From Haloferax sp. Atlit-12N (GTDB taxonomy: Archaea; Halobacteriota; Halobacteria; Halobacteriales; Haloferacaceae), in contig NZ_PSYW01000002.1 of NCBI RefSeq assembly GCF_003383095.1, positions 434,001-498,000 on the forward strand: 64,000 nt of DNA, in the 5' to 3' direction. The number at the start of each line of letters is the position of its first letter. The stretch's first letter is position 1. Below are positions 9,326-18,595 of the stretch, piece after piece. A program made the translations under genes and the position numbers. The notes beneath the pieces were generated by a model. That model did no database searches, had not been told where the DNA came from, and was given only the letters and a program-made list of their open reading frames with translations.

Positions 9326-9337
9326 CGGTAAATACTT
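9326..9337 (-). promoter_or_regulatory. Probable promoter of the S-layer gene, long 5' leader
   Basis: On the minus strand GTATTTACCGC forms a good TATA element about 140 bp upstream of the start codon, predicting an untranslated leader of roughly 110-120 nt. This contrasts with the leaderless promoters elsewhere in the window. The leader is GC-rich with an internal inverted repeat around CCCGGGTTCTGCCCGG. Confidence 0.45.
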
Positions 9338-9762
9338 TGTGTGATTGAATGGTCTCTGAAACGTTACCAATCGTGTCACACAGGCCTCGAAACCCGATTC
9401 TACCCCACAAAGCATATGTACGTCTGTTGAAAATATATCTAGCGCGTGCGCACGCCACCTTGGGTAGGAACGGCGTCCCCGGTTCGCCGGGGGCGTACTC
9501 GTTCTCGGTAACTAATTGCTGAGCGGCGGCTGTCCGTAATATCAACATCACGTGTCCGCTCGCCTCGCGCACGTACACTAGATGAAGTAAGTCCGTCCCA
9601 GACATGACACACCGAGTGGCGATACGAATGAACACTCTGGAACGTGTCAATCGTTCTTTACAACCCCGTCCGGAAGCGGTGACATTAGGAACTTAAACAC
9701 CATATAAACACTATATTAATGTCCGAATCGAGCCGCGAAACCATCCATTAATCTGGCACGTA

Positions 9763-9773
9763 GATTTAAGTTA
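9763..9773 (+). promoter_or_regulatory. Probable promoter of the pilin pair
   Basis: GATTTAAGTTA forms a TATA element about 135 bp before the first pilin ATG, predicting a leader of roughly 100 nt. It is the best promoter match upstream of the two pilin genes. Confidence 0.4.
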
Positions 9774-9902
9774 CCCCGGGGATACGAGTCGATTGGACAC
9801 ACCGCGACGGGTGCCGGGCAGGGATGCTGGTCGCACAGCGGCGAACGCGTGCGCACCGGCGTCTTCGGCGAGCGATACCGTCCCGGGTGTCGGACACAAC
9901 GC

Positions 9903-10337
9903 ATGCAACTCAAACATCTATTCACGGAAGACCGTGCAGTCAGTCCCGTCATCGGGGTTATTCTGATGGTGGCGATTACAGTTATCCTCGCGGCCGTTAT
10001 CGGTACCTTCGTCCTCGGTCTCGGCGACCAAGTGAGCGAGACGTCCCCGCAGGCGAGTTTCGCATTTGATTACGACGGCACCGAACTGACGATCACGCAC
10101 GAGAGCGGTGAGCAGATTAACGGAGACCTCGTCTCCATCACAGGCGACGTGAACGTTTCGTCGCCAAACAACAAGTGGTCTGACCTCGGTTCAGGGACAA
10201 TCTCCGCCGGTGAGTCGGTCGTCATCCAGAGTTCTGGCAACGACGCATTCACTCAAGGCGAGACCGTCCGTGTCGTCTGGACTTCCGAGAGTGGGAGTAC
10301 GTCGTCTACCCTTCAGAAGTGGACTTACAACGGATAG
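9903..10337 (+). CDS. Type IV pilin (PilA-type)
   Basis: A 144-residue type IV pilin precursor. The N-terminus has a short basic/acidic leader ([12 protein letters not shown]) followed by the hydrophobic H-domain [18 protein letters not shown] and on to [11 protein letters not shown]. The prepilin peptidase PibD should cleave after RA. This H-domain is the conserved one of the Haloferax PilA adhesion pilins. The C-terminal head is a small acidic, beta-rich domain. I chose the ATG at 9903, which gives the short leader expected for pilins. Its stop codon directly abuts the ATG of the next pilin, so the two are surely co-transcribed. It likely contributes to surface attachment. Confidence 0.88.
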   Translation: MQLKHLFTEDRAVSPVIGVILMVAITVILAAVIGTFVLGLGDQVSETSPQASFAFDYDGTELTITHESGEQINGDLVSITGDVNVSSPNNKWSDLGSGTISAGESVVIQSSGNDAFTQGETVRVVWTSESGSTSSTLQKWTYNG

Positions 10338-10811
10338 ATGAATTTCAAGCAACTCCTCGCTGAGGACGATGCGGTGTCACCGGTTATTGGTGTCATCCTC
10401 ATGGTCGCGATTACAGTCATCCTCGCGGCTGTCATCGGGACGTTCGTCCTCGGCCTCGGCGACCAGGTCGGCGACACCGCACCGCAGGCGAGTTTCAGCT
10501 TCGACTATCAGGACGAATCATCACTAGATAACCTCACCGTCACCCACGACAGCGGGACGTCAATCGACGCTGAAAACGTCAATCTGACCGCCGATACACC
10601 GTTCCAAACGGTTGCATCAGACGACAGCCTCAGCACGGCCAACACTAGCAAGTCCTTCGCAGACATGGGTGTCTCTGACGACGTGACAGCAGGAACGTCC
10701 GTCCAAGTCGGCAACAACGATTTCAACAGCGCAACGTTCCGTATCGTCTGGACCTCCGAGAGTGGCAGTAACTCCGCCACACTCCAGAAGTGGTCCGGCC
10801 CCGACGCCTAA
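10338..10811 (+). CDS. Type IV pilin (PilA-type), second of pair
   Basis: A 157-residue pilin precursor beginning [12 protein letters not shown] followed by the same H-domain as its neighbour, [18 protein letters not shown] through GLGDQVG. Here the residue before the cleavage-site Ala is Asp rather than Arg. The head domain is acidic, carries a likely N-glycosylation sequon (DNLTVT), and ends in ATLQKWSG, echoing [10 protein letters not shown] of the first pilin, which shows the two are tandem duplicates. The ATG follows the upstream stop with no gap. From memory H. volcanii has a comparable adjacent pair of PilA genes near nrdJ. Confidence 0.88.
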   Translation: MNFKQLLAEDDAVSPVIGVILMVAITVILAAVIGTFVLGLGDQVGDTAPQASFSFDYQDESSLDNLTVTHDSGTSIDAENVNLTADTPFQTVASDDSLSTANTSKSFADMGVSDDVTAGTSVQVGNNDFNSATFRIVWTSESGSNSATLQKWSGPDA

Positions 10812-10974
10812 ACGCGACACAACCTTCGCGGCATCGTTTTCTTCGGACCGCTGACCACGCAGAGTGCCGACTCGCGAGAGTGCTATGGGACCCGTCGCCG
10901 TCGCTATCGGGACAAACGCAACGAACTCCGGCGAGAAAAGACGGTTTTAGTCGGTACGACGGCGAGCGCCGGAT

Positions 10975-11163
10975 TTAGACCGGGCGGCCGCCCTCGGACG
11001 TGCCGACCAGCCACGTCCCGAGCGTGAGCGCGCCGGCACCGAGCGCGAGCGCGTAGGACATGACCTGTGCGGTGTTCGGCAGCATTCCCGGCAGCATCGC
11101 GAGCGTCCCGACGATCATCAGCGCCATCCCGATGACGGCTTTCTTCGAACTGAGCAGTCCCAT
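10975..11163 (-). CDS. Small two-helix membrane protein
   Basis: A 62-residue protein MGLLSSKKAVIGMALMIVGT... with two hydrophobic helices at about residues 10-27 and 32-54, joined by PGMLPNTAQ. The C-terminus is hydrophilic. It resembles other short haloarchaeal membrane proteins of unknown role. It lies 52 bp upstream of a DUF1684 gene on the same strand; whether the two are linked is unclear, since it is transcribed after that gene. Confidence 0.65.
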   Translation of the reverse strand: MGLLSSKKAVIGMALMIVGTLAMLPGMLPNTAQVMSYALALGAGALTLGTWLVGTSEGGRPV

Positions 11164-11215
11164 GTCGGTCTCTCCGGAAGCGTCCGATATGGAACTTGCG
11201 CTTTTGCTTCGCCGA

Positions 11216-11776
11216 TTACTCGTAGTCTCGCTCCCCGGCGGGGACGACTACGTCCAGCCAGTTCTCCTCGGGGGGAAGCGGACACTCGAACGTGTCGGTG
11301 AACGCGCAAAACGGGTTGTACGCGAGGTTGAAGTCCACGACGACCTCGTCCAACTCGTCGAGGGGCGCGTCGGGCGTGAGTTCCATGTACCGACCGCCGT
11401 TGTAGGTCTGCTGTCCCGTCGTCTTGTCGCGGAAGGGGACGAACAGCGTCGGCGAGTCGTCGTGTTCCTGCTGATACGCGCCGAGGGTGAGTTCGGCGTC
11501 ACGGAGTTCGAAGTGGAACGTGGCGACACGGAGATACCGGACCTCGCCGTCGGTCGAGGTGTCCATCGTCACCGGCTCGGGGTCGTCGTGCGTCTCGACC
11601 GACGCGGCCACCCGGTAGTCGGGGTCGGGGTCGAAGTAGTCGAGGCCGTCGAAGTCATCCCGTTGTTCCGGTGGAATCGGCGACTGGGGATGCGACCCGA
11701 AGAAGTCGTCTTTCTCCTCGCGCTTCGCCCGGAGTTCGGAGACGTAGGCGTCGGCGTCGAACGCGTCGGCAGTCAT
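11216..11776 (-). CDS. DUF1684 family protein
   Basis: A 186-residue soluble protein. The N-terminal RAKREEKDDFFGSHPQSPIP segment and the C-terminal FRDKTTGQQTYNGGRYMEL, VDFNLAYNPFCAFTDTFECP and PPEENWLDVVVPAGE blocks are the hallmarks of DUF1684. This family is widespread in bacteria and haloarchaea and has no established biochemical role. The conserved NPFCAF and FECPLPP cysteines could bind metal or form a disulfide, but this is inference. It is full length. It lies 58 bp from an aldo/keto reductase on the same strand and may share its transcript. Confidence 0.8.
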   Translation of the reverse strand: MTADAFDADAYVSELRAKREEKDDFFGSHPQSPIPPEQRDDFDGLDYFDPDPDYRVAASVETHDDPEPVTMDTSTDGEVRYLRVATFHFELRDAELTLGAYQQEHDDSPTLFVPFRDKTTGQQTYNGGRYMELTPDAPLDELDEVVVDFNLAYNPFCAFTDTFECPLPPEENWLDVVVPAGERDYE

Positions 11777-11834
11777 ACGCGACGATACCCGCCGGCGACA
11801 CCTACACCTGACGGTTCGGCGGCGCTCTCACATG

Positions 11835-12818
11835 CTACGGGGTCAGATGGCGCTTGGCAGTCGAGATGCGCTTGAACTGCTCGCTCGTGAGGTCGATGTC
11901 CGCGGCCACGACGTTCTCGCCGAGCTGGTCGACCGTCCGCGCCCCGATAATCGGCGCGGTGACCTGCGGGTGGTGCATGAGCCACGCGAGACTGACCTGT
12001 GCGGGCGACGCGCCGACCGCCTCGGCGACCTCCTCGACTACGTCGAGCGCGTCGAAGTTCGACGACGTGAGATACGAGTCGGCGAACCGCTGGTCGTTCG
12101 CCGCGCGGGAGTCCGCGGGCGGGCGCTCGTCGCGGGCGTACTTGCCCGTGAGAAAGCCGCCGGCCAGCGGCGACCACGGCACGACGCCGATGTCGTAGTC
12201 GGCGCACATGTCGAGGTAGTTCCCCTCTATCTCGCGGTTGACGGCGTTGTACCGCGGCTGGGCGATCGTGAACGGTTCGTAGCCGCGCTTGTCGGCGAGT
12301 TCGTTCGCCTTGACGACCTTCCAGGCGTTGGGTTCGAGCGTCGAGGTGCCGAGGTAGTTCACCTTCCCGTCGCGGACGAACCCGTCGAGCGTCCGCATGA
12401 ACTCCTCGACCGGCGTCTCGTCGTCCCACCGGTGGATGTACAACAGGTCGACGTAGTCGGTGTCGAGTCGGTCGAGGATGCGGTCCATCTGACGGCGGAG
12501 ATGCTTCCGATTGAGCCCGCGGCCGTTGGCGTCTTCGCGCGTAGGCCAGAAAACCTTGGACGCGACGACGAAGTCCTCGCGGTCGCGCGTTTCGAGCCAC
12601 TCGCCGATGTACGTCTCGCTCGCGCCGTCGCCGTACATGTCGGCGGTGTCGATGAAGTTCCCGCCGGCGGCGGCGTAGGCGTCGAGCAACTCGTGGGCGC
12701 GGTCGCGGCCGACCTCGACCTCGCCGTCGTCGTTCTGCCGACCGAACCGCCACGTCCCGAACGCGAGTTCGGAAACCGTCGTTCCGGTCCGTCCTAGTGG
12801 AACCATCGCGAGCGACAT
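11835..12818 (-). CDS. Aldo/keto reductase
   Basis: A 327-residue NAD(P)H-dependent oxidoreductase of the AKR superfamily with a (beta/alpha)8 barrel. The catalytic tetrad is seen as the Asp and Tyr in FIDTADMYGDG, the Lys in VVASKVFWP and the His in LLYIHRWDD. The nucleotide-binding end carries PIIGARTVDQLGENV. The layout is like the YajO/YghZ-type or general stress AKRs. The substrate cannot be inferred from sequence. The chosen ATG (MSLAMVPLGRTG) gives the family's usual start just before the first strand. Confidence 0.87.
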   Translation of the reverse strand: MSLAMVPLGRTGTTVSELAFGTWRFGRQNDDGEVEVGRDRAHELLDAYAAAGGNFIDTADMYGDGASETYIGEWLETRDREDFVVASKVFWPTREDANGRGLNRKHLRRQMDRILDRLDTDYVDLLYIHRWDDETPVEEFMRTLDGFVRDGKVNYLGTSTLEPNAWKVVKANELADKRGYEPFTIAQPRYNAVNREIEGNYLDMCADYDIGVVPWSPLAGGFLTGKYARDERPPADSRAANDQRFADSYLTSSNFDALDVVEEVAEAVGASPAQVSLAWLMHHPQVTAPIIGARTVDQLGENVVAADIDLTSEQFKRISTAKRHLTP

Positions 12819-13052
12819 ACCGAATCCGAAGACCGGGGCGCGGTAAAGCCACTCGATTCCCGATGGTCGAAGATGAGGAACGTGAGACCGTGACAGGTCG
12901 GAGCAGAAAGCGTCTGAGGAGCGAGTGAGAATCGCGATGGGACGCGCGGCGGGCGCTCGCGGAGTCGAGAAACGGAGGGCGTGAAAGTGGAGGGATAACG
13001 CCGGTTTGGTTCGACGCCCGACTAGAACTGGCGTGTCGGTGCGACGGGGTGT

Positions 13053-13319
13053 CTACGACCGGGCGTAGTTGTGCCCGAGCACGAGCGCGAGCGCGTTGAG
13101 CGCGAGGAGCGCTCCGAAGACGGTGAATTCGCTCGCTTCGAGGCCGCCGAAGAGCAGGGGCAGATACAGGAACGGGAGGGCGACCGCGGCCCAGAAGCCG
13201 ACGAACCGGAGCGGTGCGGCGACGAGTTCGAAGCCGAGGCGGAGTGGTTGTTCTTCCGTTACGACGTCGCGGAGTTGGGAGAGGCGTTCGCGAGGGACCG
13301 TGGATGGGGAGTTCGACAT
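13053..13319 (-). CDS. Small two-helix membrane protein
   Basis: An 88-residue protein (MSNSPSTVPRERLSQLRDVV...) with a soluble N-terminal third and two hydrophobic helices, about residues 36-58 and 65-82. The internal ATG at 13319 is preferred because the upstream extension of the frame is of poor composition and AT-rich promoter-like sequence lies before it. No family recognised; function unknown. Confidence 0.65.
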   Translation of the reverse strand: MSNSPSTVPRERLSQLRDVVTEEQPLRLGFELVAAPLRFVGFWAAVALPFLYLPLLFGGLEASEFTVFGALLALNALALVLGHNYARS

Positions 13320-13664
13320 TGGTTGGGGGGCACCTACGACTACATCATGGAGTGGAGGGGTCATAATTACGTGCGAGAATTCCATTCGTTTCATACTCGT
13401 TTACTGGTGACTATTCGATAAACGTGAAACTTCATAGGCCGACGAGCGGCCCCCTAACACTTCATAACCGCCTCTAACTCTTTTATTCGTACAACAGTCA
13501 GGCGTTCTTGAATAGTCACAGAACCCTGAATCTCCACGGAATTCGCCCGAACGAACACGGCCCCGATTCATTCGGTGACTCGACACGCAGTTCGCCGGGC
13601 GGGGCGCGGATTCGACCGTCGTCGGTCCGTAGGGATTTAGCTCGCGAGCGCGACTGTCGATGCG
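13320..13664. other. AT-rich divergent intergenic region
   Basis: Roughly 345 bp between divergent small genes. It contains two similar blocks (AACTTCATAGG near 13428 and CACTTCATAACC near 13459) and a CTTTTATTCG element near 13480. These are compatible with promoter and regulator sites. I see no gene in it. Confidence 0.4.
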
Positions 13665-13946
13665 ATGCCAGAGCTCAATCGCGTCGCAAAGCGCATGTAC
13701 AACATCCACCCGAACGCCATGCATCTCTCCGTCGGCGAGGAGATAGCCGGCACGTTCACGCTGGAGAGTGCGGAGTTCTTCCAGACGGACTTTCAGGCCG
13801 AGGGCCGGCGCGACGGCGACGAGGCAGTCTACCGGTTTGCGACGACTGAGGACAACGACGCTGTCGTCGTCGGCCGACAGCGACCCGGCGAGGAGGGGTG
13901 GACGATGGTCGGAGAAGTGGACTCGGTCGAGCGGACGGACGCGTAG
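13665..13946 (+). CDS. Conserved haloarchaeal protein of unknown function
   Basis: A 93-residue acidic soluble protein, MPELNRVAKRMYNIHPNAMH..., predicted to be mostly beta strand. It has no membrane segments, cysteines or recognised motif. Codon use (GC-rich third positions) and acidic composition argue that it is real. It converges on the DMT transporter gene with only 9 bp between them. Function unknown. Confidence 0.65.
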   Translation: MPELNRVAKRMYNIHPNAMHLSVGEEIAGTFTLESAEFFQTDFQAEGRRDGDEAVYRFATTEDNDAVVVGRQRPGEEGWTMVGEVDSVERTDA

Positions 13947-13955
13947 CCGCCCTTT

Positions 13956-14891
13956 TCAGTCGGTCGAGCGGACGCCGTCGCCGAACCGGTATCGGAGTTC
14001 GCGCCGAATCGCCCCGCGCTTCAGGAGGACGAACCCGAGGAAGATGAGCGCGAACCCGCCGACCGTGGACGGCGTCGGAACTTCGCTCAGGAGCGCCCAC
14101 CCGGAAAGCGCCGCGAAGACGGGCGCGACGTACGAGACGAGGTTGATTTCGATGGGGCCGAGGCGGTCGAGCAGGTCGAAGTAGATGAGGAAGCCGAGCG
14201 CGCTCGCCGCGAGCGAGAGGTACGCGAGCGCGGCGACCGACTGGACGTTGAGGACGACCGAGCCGAGGCGCTCGCCGAGGCCGACGGAGACGACGTGCAT
14301 CAGGGCCGCCCCGAGGAGCATCGACCACGCTTCCATCGTCTCGATGGGCATCTCCGAGTCGACTCGGCGGGTCAGCACCGACCCGAGGGCGAAGGCGGCG
14401 GCCGCGCCGAAGATGAGAAGCTTCGCGACCGTGCCGCCGGCGAGGAGGTTGCTCGGGTCGAGTTCCGAGAGCACCGCGACGCCGACGAGGCCGAGGAGGA
14501 GGCCGACCACACCGAGCGCGGTGAGTCGCTCGCTCGGGAGCAAGAGCCGCGCGAATCCAGTGGTGAGAACCGGGCTGAGGCTGACGATGACGGCGGCGGC
14601 GGCGCTCGTCACGTTCGGGTCAGTCTCACCGATAAACAGGAGCGCGTGGTAGGCGGCGATGAGGAACACCGCGCCGATGGCGATTTCCGTCCACTCGGCC
14701 TTGCCACGCGGGACCGGCGAGTCGGTGGCGTACAGCGCGTAGGCGAGCATCACGACGCCGGCCACGTCGTACCGGAGGGCAGCGAAAAGCACCGGTGGAA
14801 AGAACTCGAGTCCGGCTTTGATGGCCATGAACGCGGACCCCCAGACGGCGGCGAGGACGACGAACAGGCCGAGGTTTCGGTACCGTGTCAC
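13956..14891 (-). CDS. EamA-family (DMT superfamily) transporter
   Basis: A 311-residue integral membrane protein with about ten transmembrane helices in two homologous EamA halves. The first half begins LGLFVVLAAVWGSAFMAIKAG and the second is around AYLSLAASALGFLIYF, each with the Gly/Ala-rich helices typical of drug/metabolite exporters such as RhaT, YdcZ and RarD relatives. It probably exports a small metabolite or amino acid; the substrate is not predictable. The C-terminus ends with a short basic/acidic cytoplasmic tail. Confidence 0.85.
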   Translation of the reverse strand: MTRYRNLGLFVVLAAVWGSAFMAIKAGLEFFPPVLFAALRYDVAGVVMLAYALYATDSPVPRGKAEWTEIAIGAVFLIAAYHALLFIGETDPNVTSAAAAVIVSLSPVLTTGFARLLLPSERLTALGVVGLLLGLVGVAVLSELDPSNLLAGGTVAKLLIFGAAAAFALGSVLTRRVDSEMPIETMEAWSMLLGAALMHVVSVGLGERLGSVVLNVQSVAALAYLSLAASALGFLIYFDLLDRLGPIEINLVSYVAPVFAALSGWALLSEVPTPSTVGGFALIFLGFVLLKRGAIRRELRYRFGDGVRSTD

Positions 14892-15005
14892 AGCGATGGT
14901 GCGCCCGGTGGGAGCCTGAACGTTTCGTTACGGGGTGGTTTCGCCGGTGCCGCGAAGGCGGCGTCGGCCGATGTCAGTACCCGCCGCCCGCTCGCTGAAC
15001 CCGAG

Positions 15006-16337
15006 TCAGTCGTCGGCCTCGGCGGCCGCGCCGGCGGTCGTTCCGATGACCGTCACCTCGTTGGAGCCCTCGTAGAGGTGACACGCCGCGGGGTGCGACG
15101 CGTCGCCGACGGCGGGCCGCCGCGTCTCGCAGGGGCTCTCGAAGCGCTCGCGAAGCGTCTCGCTGGCGCGGTCGGTCTCGCCTTCGGCGAGATGGCCGAG
15201 CGCCGTATCGACGACGCCTGCGACCTCGCCGCGGAGTTCGGCGTCGATGTGTCTCGCGCGCGCCTCCTCGATGAACGCCTCGGTGTCCGCCCGGTCGGGG
15301 TCGGCGGCGTCCCAGATGTGGTCGGGGTTCACGTCGCCGACCGCCAGCGCGTCCCGGAGGTCCATCACGGCGCGGTAGGTCTCCTGTTCGATGTCGAGGT
15401 CGTCCGGAGGGATGACCTGCGGACACCGCGTCCGGAAGCGACAGCCCGACGGCGGGTTTCGCGGCGACGGCACGTCACCCGAGAGCGCCTCGACTCGGCG
15501 GCCGTGTTCGGCCGTGGACGGTCGGGGAACGCTCTCCAACAGCGCCTTCGTGTAGGGGTGTTTCGGCGACTCGAACAGCTCGTCGGTCGGGCCGAGTTCG
15601 ACCACGTTCCCGAGGTACATCACGGCGACGCGGTCGCAGATGTGGCGGACGACCGAGAGGTCGTGGGCGATAAACAGGTACGTCAGCCCGAACTCCTCTT
15701 GGAGGTCGTCGAGCAGGTTCAACACCTGCGCCTGCACGGACACGTCGAGCGCCGACACCGGCTCGTCGAGGACGATGAAGTCCGGTTCGAGCGCGAGCGC
15801 GCGAGCGATGCCGACGCGCTGGCGCTGGCCGCCGGAGAACTCGTGCGGATAGCGGTCGAGGTGATTCGCAGAGAGGCCGACCCGCTCTAACAGGTCGGCG
15901 ACCTTGTCGCGCCGCCACTCGCGTTTCGACTCGGTCTCGGTGGTCTCCGGAATCCCGTGAATATTCAGCGGTTCGGCGACGATTTCGCCGACGGTCATCC
16001 GCGGGTCGAGGCTCGAAAACGGGTCTTGGAAGACGATTTGGGCGTCTCTGCGGAACGCCTTGAGTTCGTCGTCGTCCATCTCGAAGACGTTCGTCCCGTC
16101 GAAGGTGACCGCGCCGCCGGTCGCCTCGCGCAGTCGGAGCAAGGTTTCTCCGGTCGTGGACTTCCCACAGCCGGACTCGCCGACGAGTCCGAGCGTCTCG
16201 CCGCGTTCGACCGCGAAGGAGATGCCGTCGACGGCCTTGACGCTCGTCGGGTCGCGCCCGAGGAGGCTGTCGACGAACGAGTCCTGCTCGAAGTAGTACT
16301 TCTGGAGGTCCCGAACCGCGAGGAGGGGCTCAGTCAT
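15006..16337 (-). CDS. dppF: Dipeptide/oligopeptide ABC transporter ATP-binding protein (DppF-like)
   Basis: A 443-residue ATPase that powers peptide import. Walker A is [12 protein letters not shown], the signature [15 protein letters not shown], and Walker [13 protein letters not shown]. After the ATPase core comes the oligopeptide-transporter C-terminal extension with GCRFRTRCP. Unusually, the cysteine cluster of this extension is interrupted by roughly 85 residues of acidic sequence before SPCETRRP and AACHLYEG. Last gene of the five-gene operon; its start overlaps the end of the previous ATPase gene by 8 bp. Confidence 0.92.
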   Translation of the reverse strand: MTEPLLAVRDLQKYYFEQDSFVDSLLGRDPTSVKAVDGISFAVERGETLGLVGESGCGKSTTGETLLRLREATGGAVTFDGTNVFEMDDDELKAFRRDAQIVFQDPFSSLDPRMTVGEIVAEPLNIHGIPETTETESKREWRRDKVADLLERVGLSANHLDRYPHEFSGGQRQRVGIARALALEPDFIVLDEPVSALDVSVQAQVLNLLDDLQEEFGLTYLFIAHDLSVVRHICDRVAVMYLGNVVELGPTDELFESPKHPYTKALLESVPRPSTAEHGRRVEALSGDVPSPRNPPSGCRFRTRCPQVIPPDDLDIEQETYRAVMDLRDALAVGDVNPDHIWDAADPDRADTEAFIEEARARHIDAELRGEVAGVVDTALGHLAEGETDRASETLRERFESPCETRRPAVGDASHPAACHLYEGSNEVTVIGTTAGAAAEADD

Positions 16338-17523
16338 CGGCGCTAACCTCCTGGTCGGCCGCCTCGGCCGCCTCGGCCGATTCGACGGCGTCGGCGGGGT
16401 CGTACTCCTGTTCGGCGAGAACGCACCGGACGCTGTGTCGGCCGTCCAGTTCGTACTCGGGGATGCGGGTCAGACAGTCGGTCATGGCTTTGGGACACCG
16501 GTCGGCGAAGTAACACGCGTCGGGCATCTCCGAGTCGAGCAGGCTCGGCACGTTGCCCGAGATAGGTTCGAGGCGGCCCGAAGGGTCGTCCACGTCCGGA
16601 ATCGACCCCAACAGCCCCTGCGTGTACGGGTGGACGGGGTTCTCGAAGATGTCGGCGAGCGGGCCGCGCTCGACGACTTCGCCGGCGTACATGACGCCGA
16701 CGCGGTCGCACATCCGGGCGATGACGCCCAAGTCGTGGGTGATCATCAGGATGCTCATCCCCTCCTGTTCCTGCAGGTCGCGCAGCAGGTTGAGAATCTG
16801 TGCCTGGATGGTCACGTCTAGTGCCGTCGTCGGTTCGTCGGCGATGAGGATGTCCGGTTCGCCGGCGAGCGCCTGGGCGATCATCGCCCGCTGGAGCATC
16901 CCACCCGAGAACTGGTGGGGGTACTCGTCGGCGCGGTCTTCGGGGTCGGGGATGCCGACCTGGTCGAGCAGTTCGACCGCGCGGTCCATGCTCTCGTCGT
17001 CGACGTAGCTCTTCGAGGGGAGAAGCGAGTCCACGAGGAGCGAGCCGAGACCGTATCCCTGGGTGCGCGAGCGCGTGCTTCGCGGGTTCGAACGGGCGCG
17101 CCGTTGGACCTCGACCGCCTCGGCTATCTGCTCGCCGACGGTTATCGAGGGGTTAAAACTGCTCATCGGGTCCTGAAACACCATGCTGAACGACGGGCCG
17201 CGAAGCGACCTGCGGACGCCCTTCGGGAGCCGTCGGATGTCCACGAGGTCACCGTCGACGGCCTCGGGCTTCGACCCGCGGAACTCCTCGGCGAGGTCGG
17301 CGTTGCGGTACCATATCTCGCCTTGCGTCACGCGGCCGGGCGACTCGATGAGGTCGATGACCGACAGCGCGGTCACGGACTTTCCGGAACCGGACTCGCC
17401 GACGATGCCGAATATCTCGCCGTCTTCGACGTCGAACGAGACGCTTTCGACCGCGTTGACCTGCCCCTCCTCGGTGAAAAACCGGGTGGAGAGGTCGCGG
17501 ACGCTGAGAATCGTGTCGGCCAT
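16330..17523 (-). CDS. dppD: Dipeptide/oligopeptide ABC transporter ATP-binding protein (DppD-like)
   Basis: A 397-residue peptide-transporter ATPase. Walker [17 protein letters not shown], signature [15 protein letters not shown] and Walker [13 protein letters not shown] are intact. Between Walker A and the signature are two haloarchaeal-type insertions (around [11 protein letters not shown] and [16 protein letters not shown]). The C-terminal cysteine cluster [14 protein letters not shown] with a later VRCVLAE is complete, in contrast to the split cluster in its partner. One base separates it from the upstream permease gene. Confidence 0.92.
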   Translation of the reverse strand: MADTILSVRDLSTRFFTEEGQVNAVESVSFDVEDGEIFGIVGESGSGKSVTALSVIDLIESPGRVTQGEIWYRNADLAEEFRGSKPEAVDGDLVDIRRLPKGVRRSLRGPSFSMVFQDPMSSFNPSITVGEQIAEAVEVQRRARSNPRSTRSRTQGYGLGSLLVDSLLPSKSYVDDESMDRAVELLDQVGIPDPEDRADEYPHQFSGGMLQRAMIAQALAGEPDILIADEPTTALDVTIQAQILNLLRDLQEQEGMSILMITHDLGVIARMCDRVGVMYAGEVVERGPLADIFENPVHPYTQGLLGSIPDVDDPSGRLEPISGNVPSLLDSEMPDACYFADRCPKAMTDCLTRIPEYELDGRHSVRCVLAEQEYDPADAVESAEAAEAADQEVSADD

Positions 17524-17524
17524 C

Positions 17525-18589
17525 TCAGACGCCCCCCTCCCCTTCGATGCCGGGGTCGAGCGCGTCTCTGAGCCAGTCGCCGACGAGGTTCAGCCCGATG
17601 ACCGTCACGACGATAGCGAGGCCGGGCATCGTCGAAATCCACCACGCGGTGGACTGGTACTGCCGACCGAGGGCGATGTCGAAGCCCCACGACACGTCGG
17701 CCCCGGAGAAGCCGAGGAACGACAGCGCCGATTCGAGCAGGATGATGGCGGCCACCTGAATCGTCGCCAGCACGAGGATGGGCGTGATGGCGTTGGGGAG
17801 GACGTGTCTGAGCATCGTCCGCCCGTCGCTCGCGCCGAGGGCCTTCGCGGCCTTCACGTACTCCTCTTCGCGGATGGAGAGCGCCTCGCCGCGGGCGACG
17901 CGGGCGAACCACACCCAGTTGACGAGCGCGACGACGACGATGACCGTCCCCGGGAGGACGACCGTCTCGGGCATGCCCGTCGGTAACCCGACCGCCGAGC
18001 GGAACGCCGGGGCGATTCCGGTTGTGACGAACGGGTCGGGGATTGGCGCTTGTGCCTGTCCCCAGACGCCGACGAGGGCGATTGCGAGGACGAGCGAGGG
18101 GAACGCGAGCATGATGTCCGCGCTCCGCATCAGCAGGTCGTCCACGCGCCCGCGGTAGAACCCCGCTGATAGCCCGACGAGGACGCCGATGAGCGCCGCG
18201 AGCGACGTGCCGAACAGCCCGACCAGGATAGACGTCCTCGCGCCGTAGATAATTCGCGAGAGGATGTCCCGACCGTTACCGTCGGTGCCGAGCGGGTGGG
18301 CTGCCGTCGCGTTCGTGTAGACGGTCTGCGTCTCGGTGACGACCTGACCGTCCTCGATGACGACGCTCCCGTCTTCCATCTTCGTCACTTCTTTCGTCTC
18401 TTTGGTGCTGAAGCCGAGCGGCGGTTGTCGGGAGTTGTCGAGATTCTGTTGAGACGGGCTATACGGGGAGATAAACGGGGCGAAGACGGCCATCGACACC
18501 ATGAGGACGACGACGACGATGCCGAGCCTCGCGAGGAGACTCCGTCTGAGTTCCCGACGAAGGTTTCTGCGTGTGCGTTCCGATATCAT
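17525..18589 (-). CDS. dppC: Dipeptide/oligopeptide ABC transporter permease (DppC-like)
   Basis: A 354-residue inner-membrane permease. It has an N-terminal OppC_N helix (LLARLGIVVVVLMVSMAVFAPFISPYSP), an extracytoplasmic loop with HPLGTDGNGRDILSR that is standard for the family, then five helices of the BPD_transp_1 domain. The EAA loop for docking the ATPases is around VKAAKALGASDGRTMLRHVLPN. The loop between helix 1 and HPLGTD is longer than usual (ETQTVYTNATAA region). It is the fourth cistron from the end, six bases from the dppB stop. Confidence 0.92.
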   Translation of the reverse strand: MISERTRRNLRRELRRSLLARLGIVVVVLMVSMAVFAPFISPYSPSQQNLDNSRQPPLGFSTKETKEVTKMEDGSVVIEDGQVVTETQTVYTNATAAHPLGTDGNGRDILSRIIYGARTSILVGLFGTSLAALIGVLVGLSAGFYRGRVDDLLMRSADIMLAFPSLVLAIALVGVWGQAQAPIPDPFVTTGIAPAFRSAVGLPTGMPETVVLPGTVIVVVALVNWVWFARVARGEALSIREEEYVKAAKALGASDGRTMLRHVLPNAITPILVLATIQVAAIILLESALSFLGFSGADVSWGFDIALGRQYQSTAWWISTMPGLAIVVTVIGLNLVGDWLRDALDPGIEGEGGV

Positions 18590-18595
18590 AGAGCG

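Larger units (their letters stand above)
9188..9902. other. Divergent regulatory region between S-layer and pilin genes
   Basis: About 715 bp without a convincing gene. It contains the S-layer promoter and leader on the left, an AT-rich central stretch (about 9410-9440 and 9630-9730) and the pilin promoter on the right. The open frames at 9276-9650 and 9716-9952 on the minus strand have no recognisable features and are not called. Confidence 0.5.

Noticed and set aside
9276..9952. Two minus-strand open frames between the S-layer and pilin genes
   Set aside because: They cover promoter and leader sequence and show no protein features.
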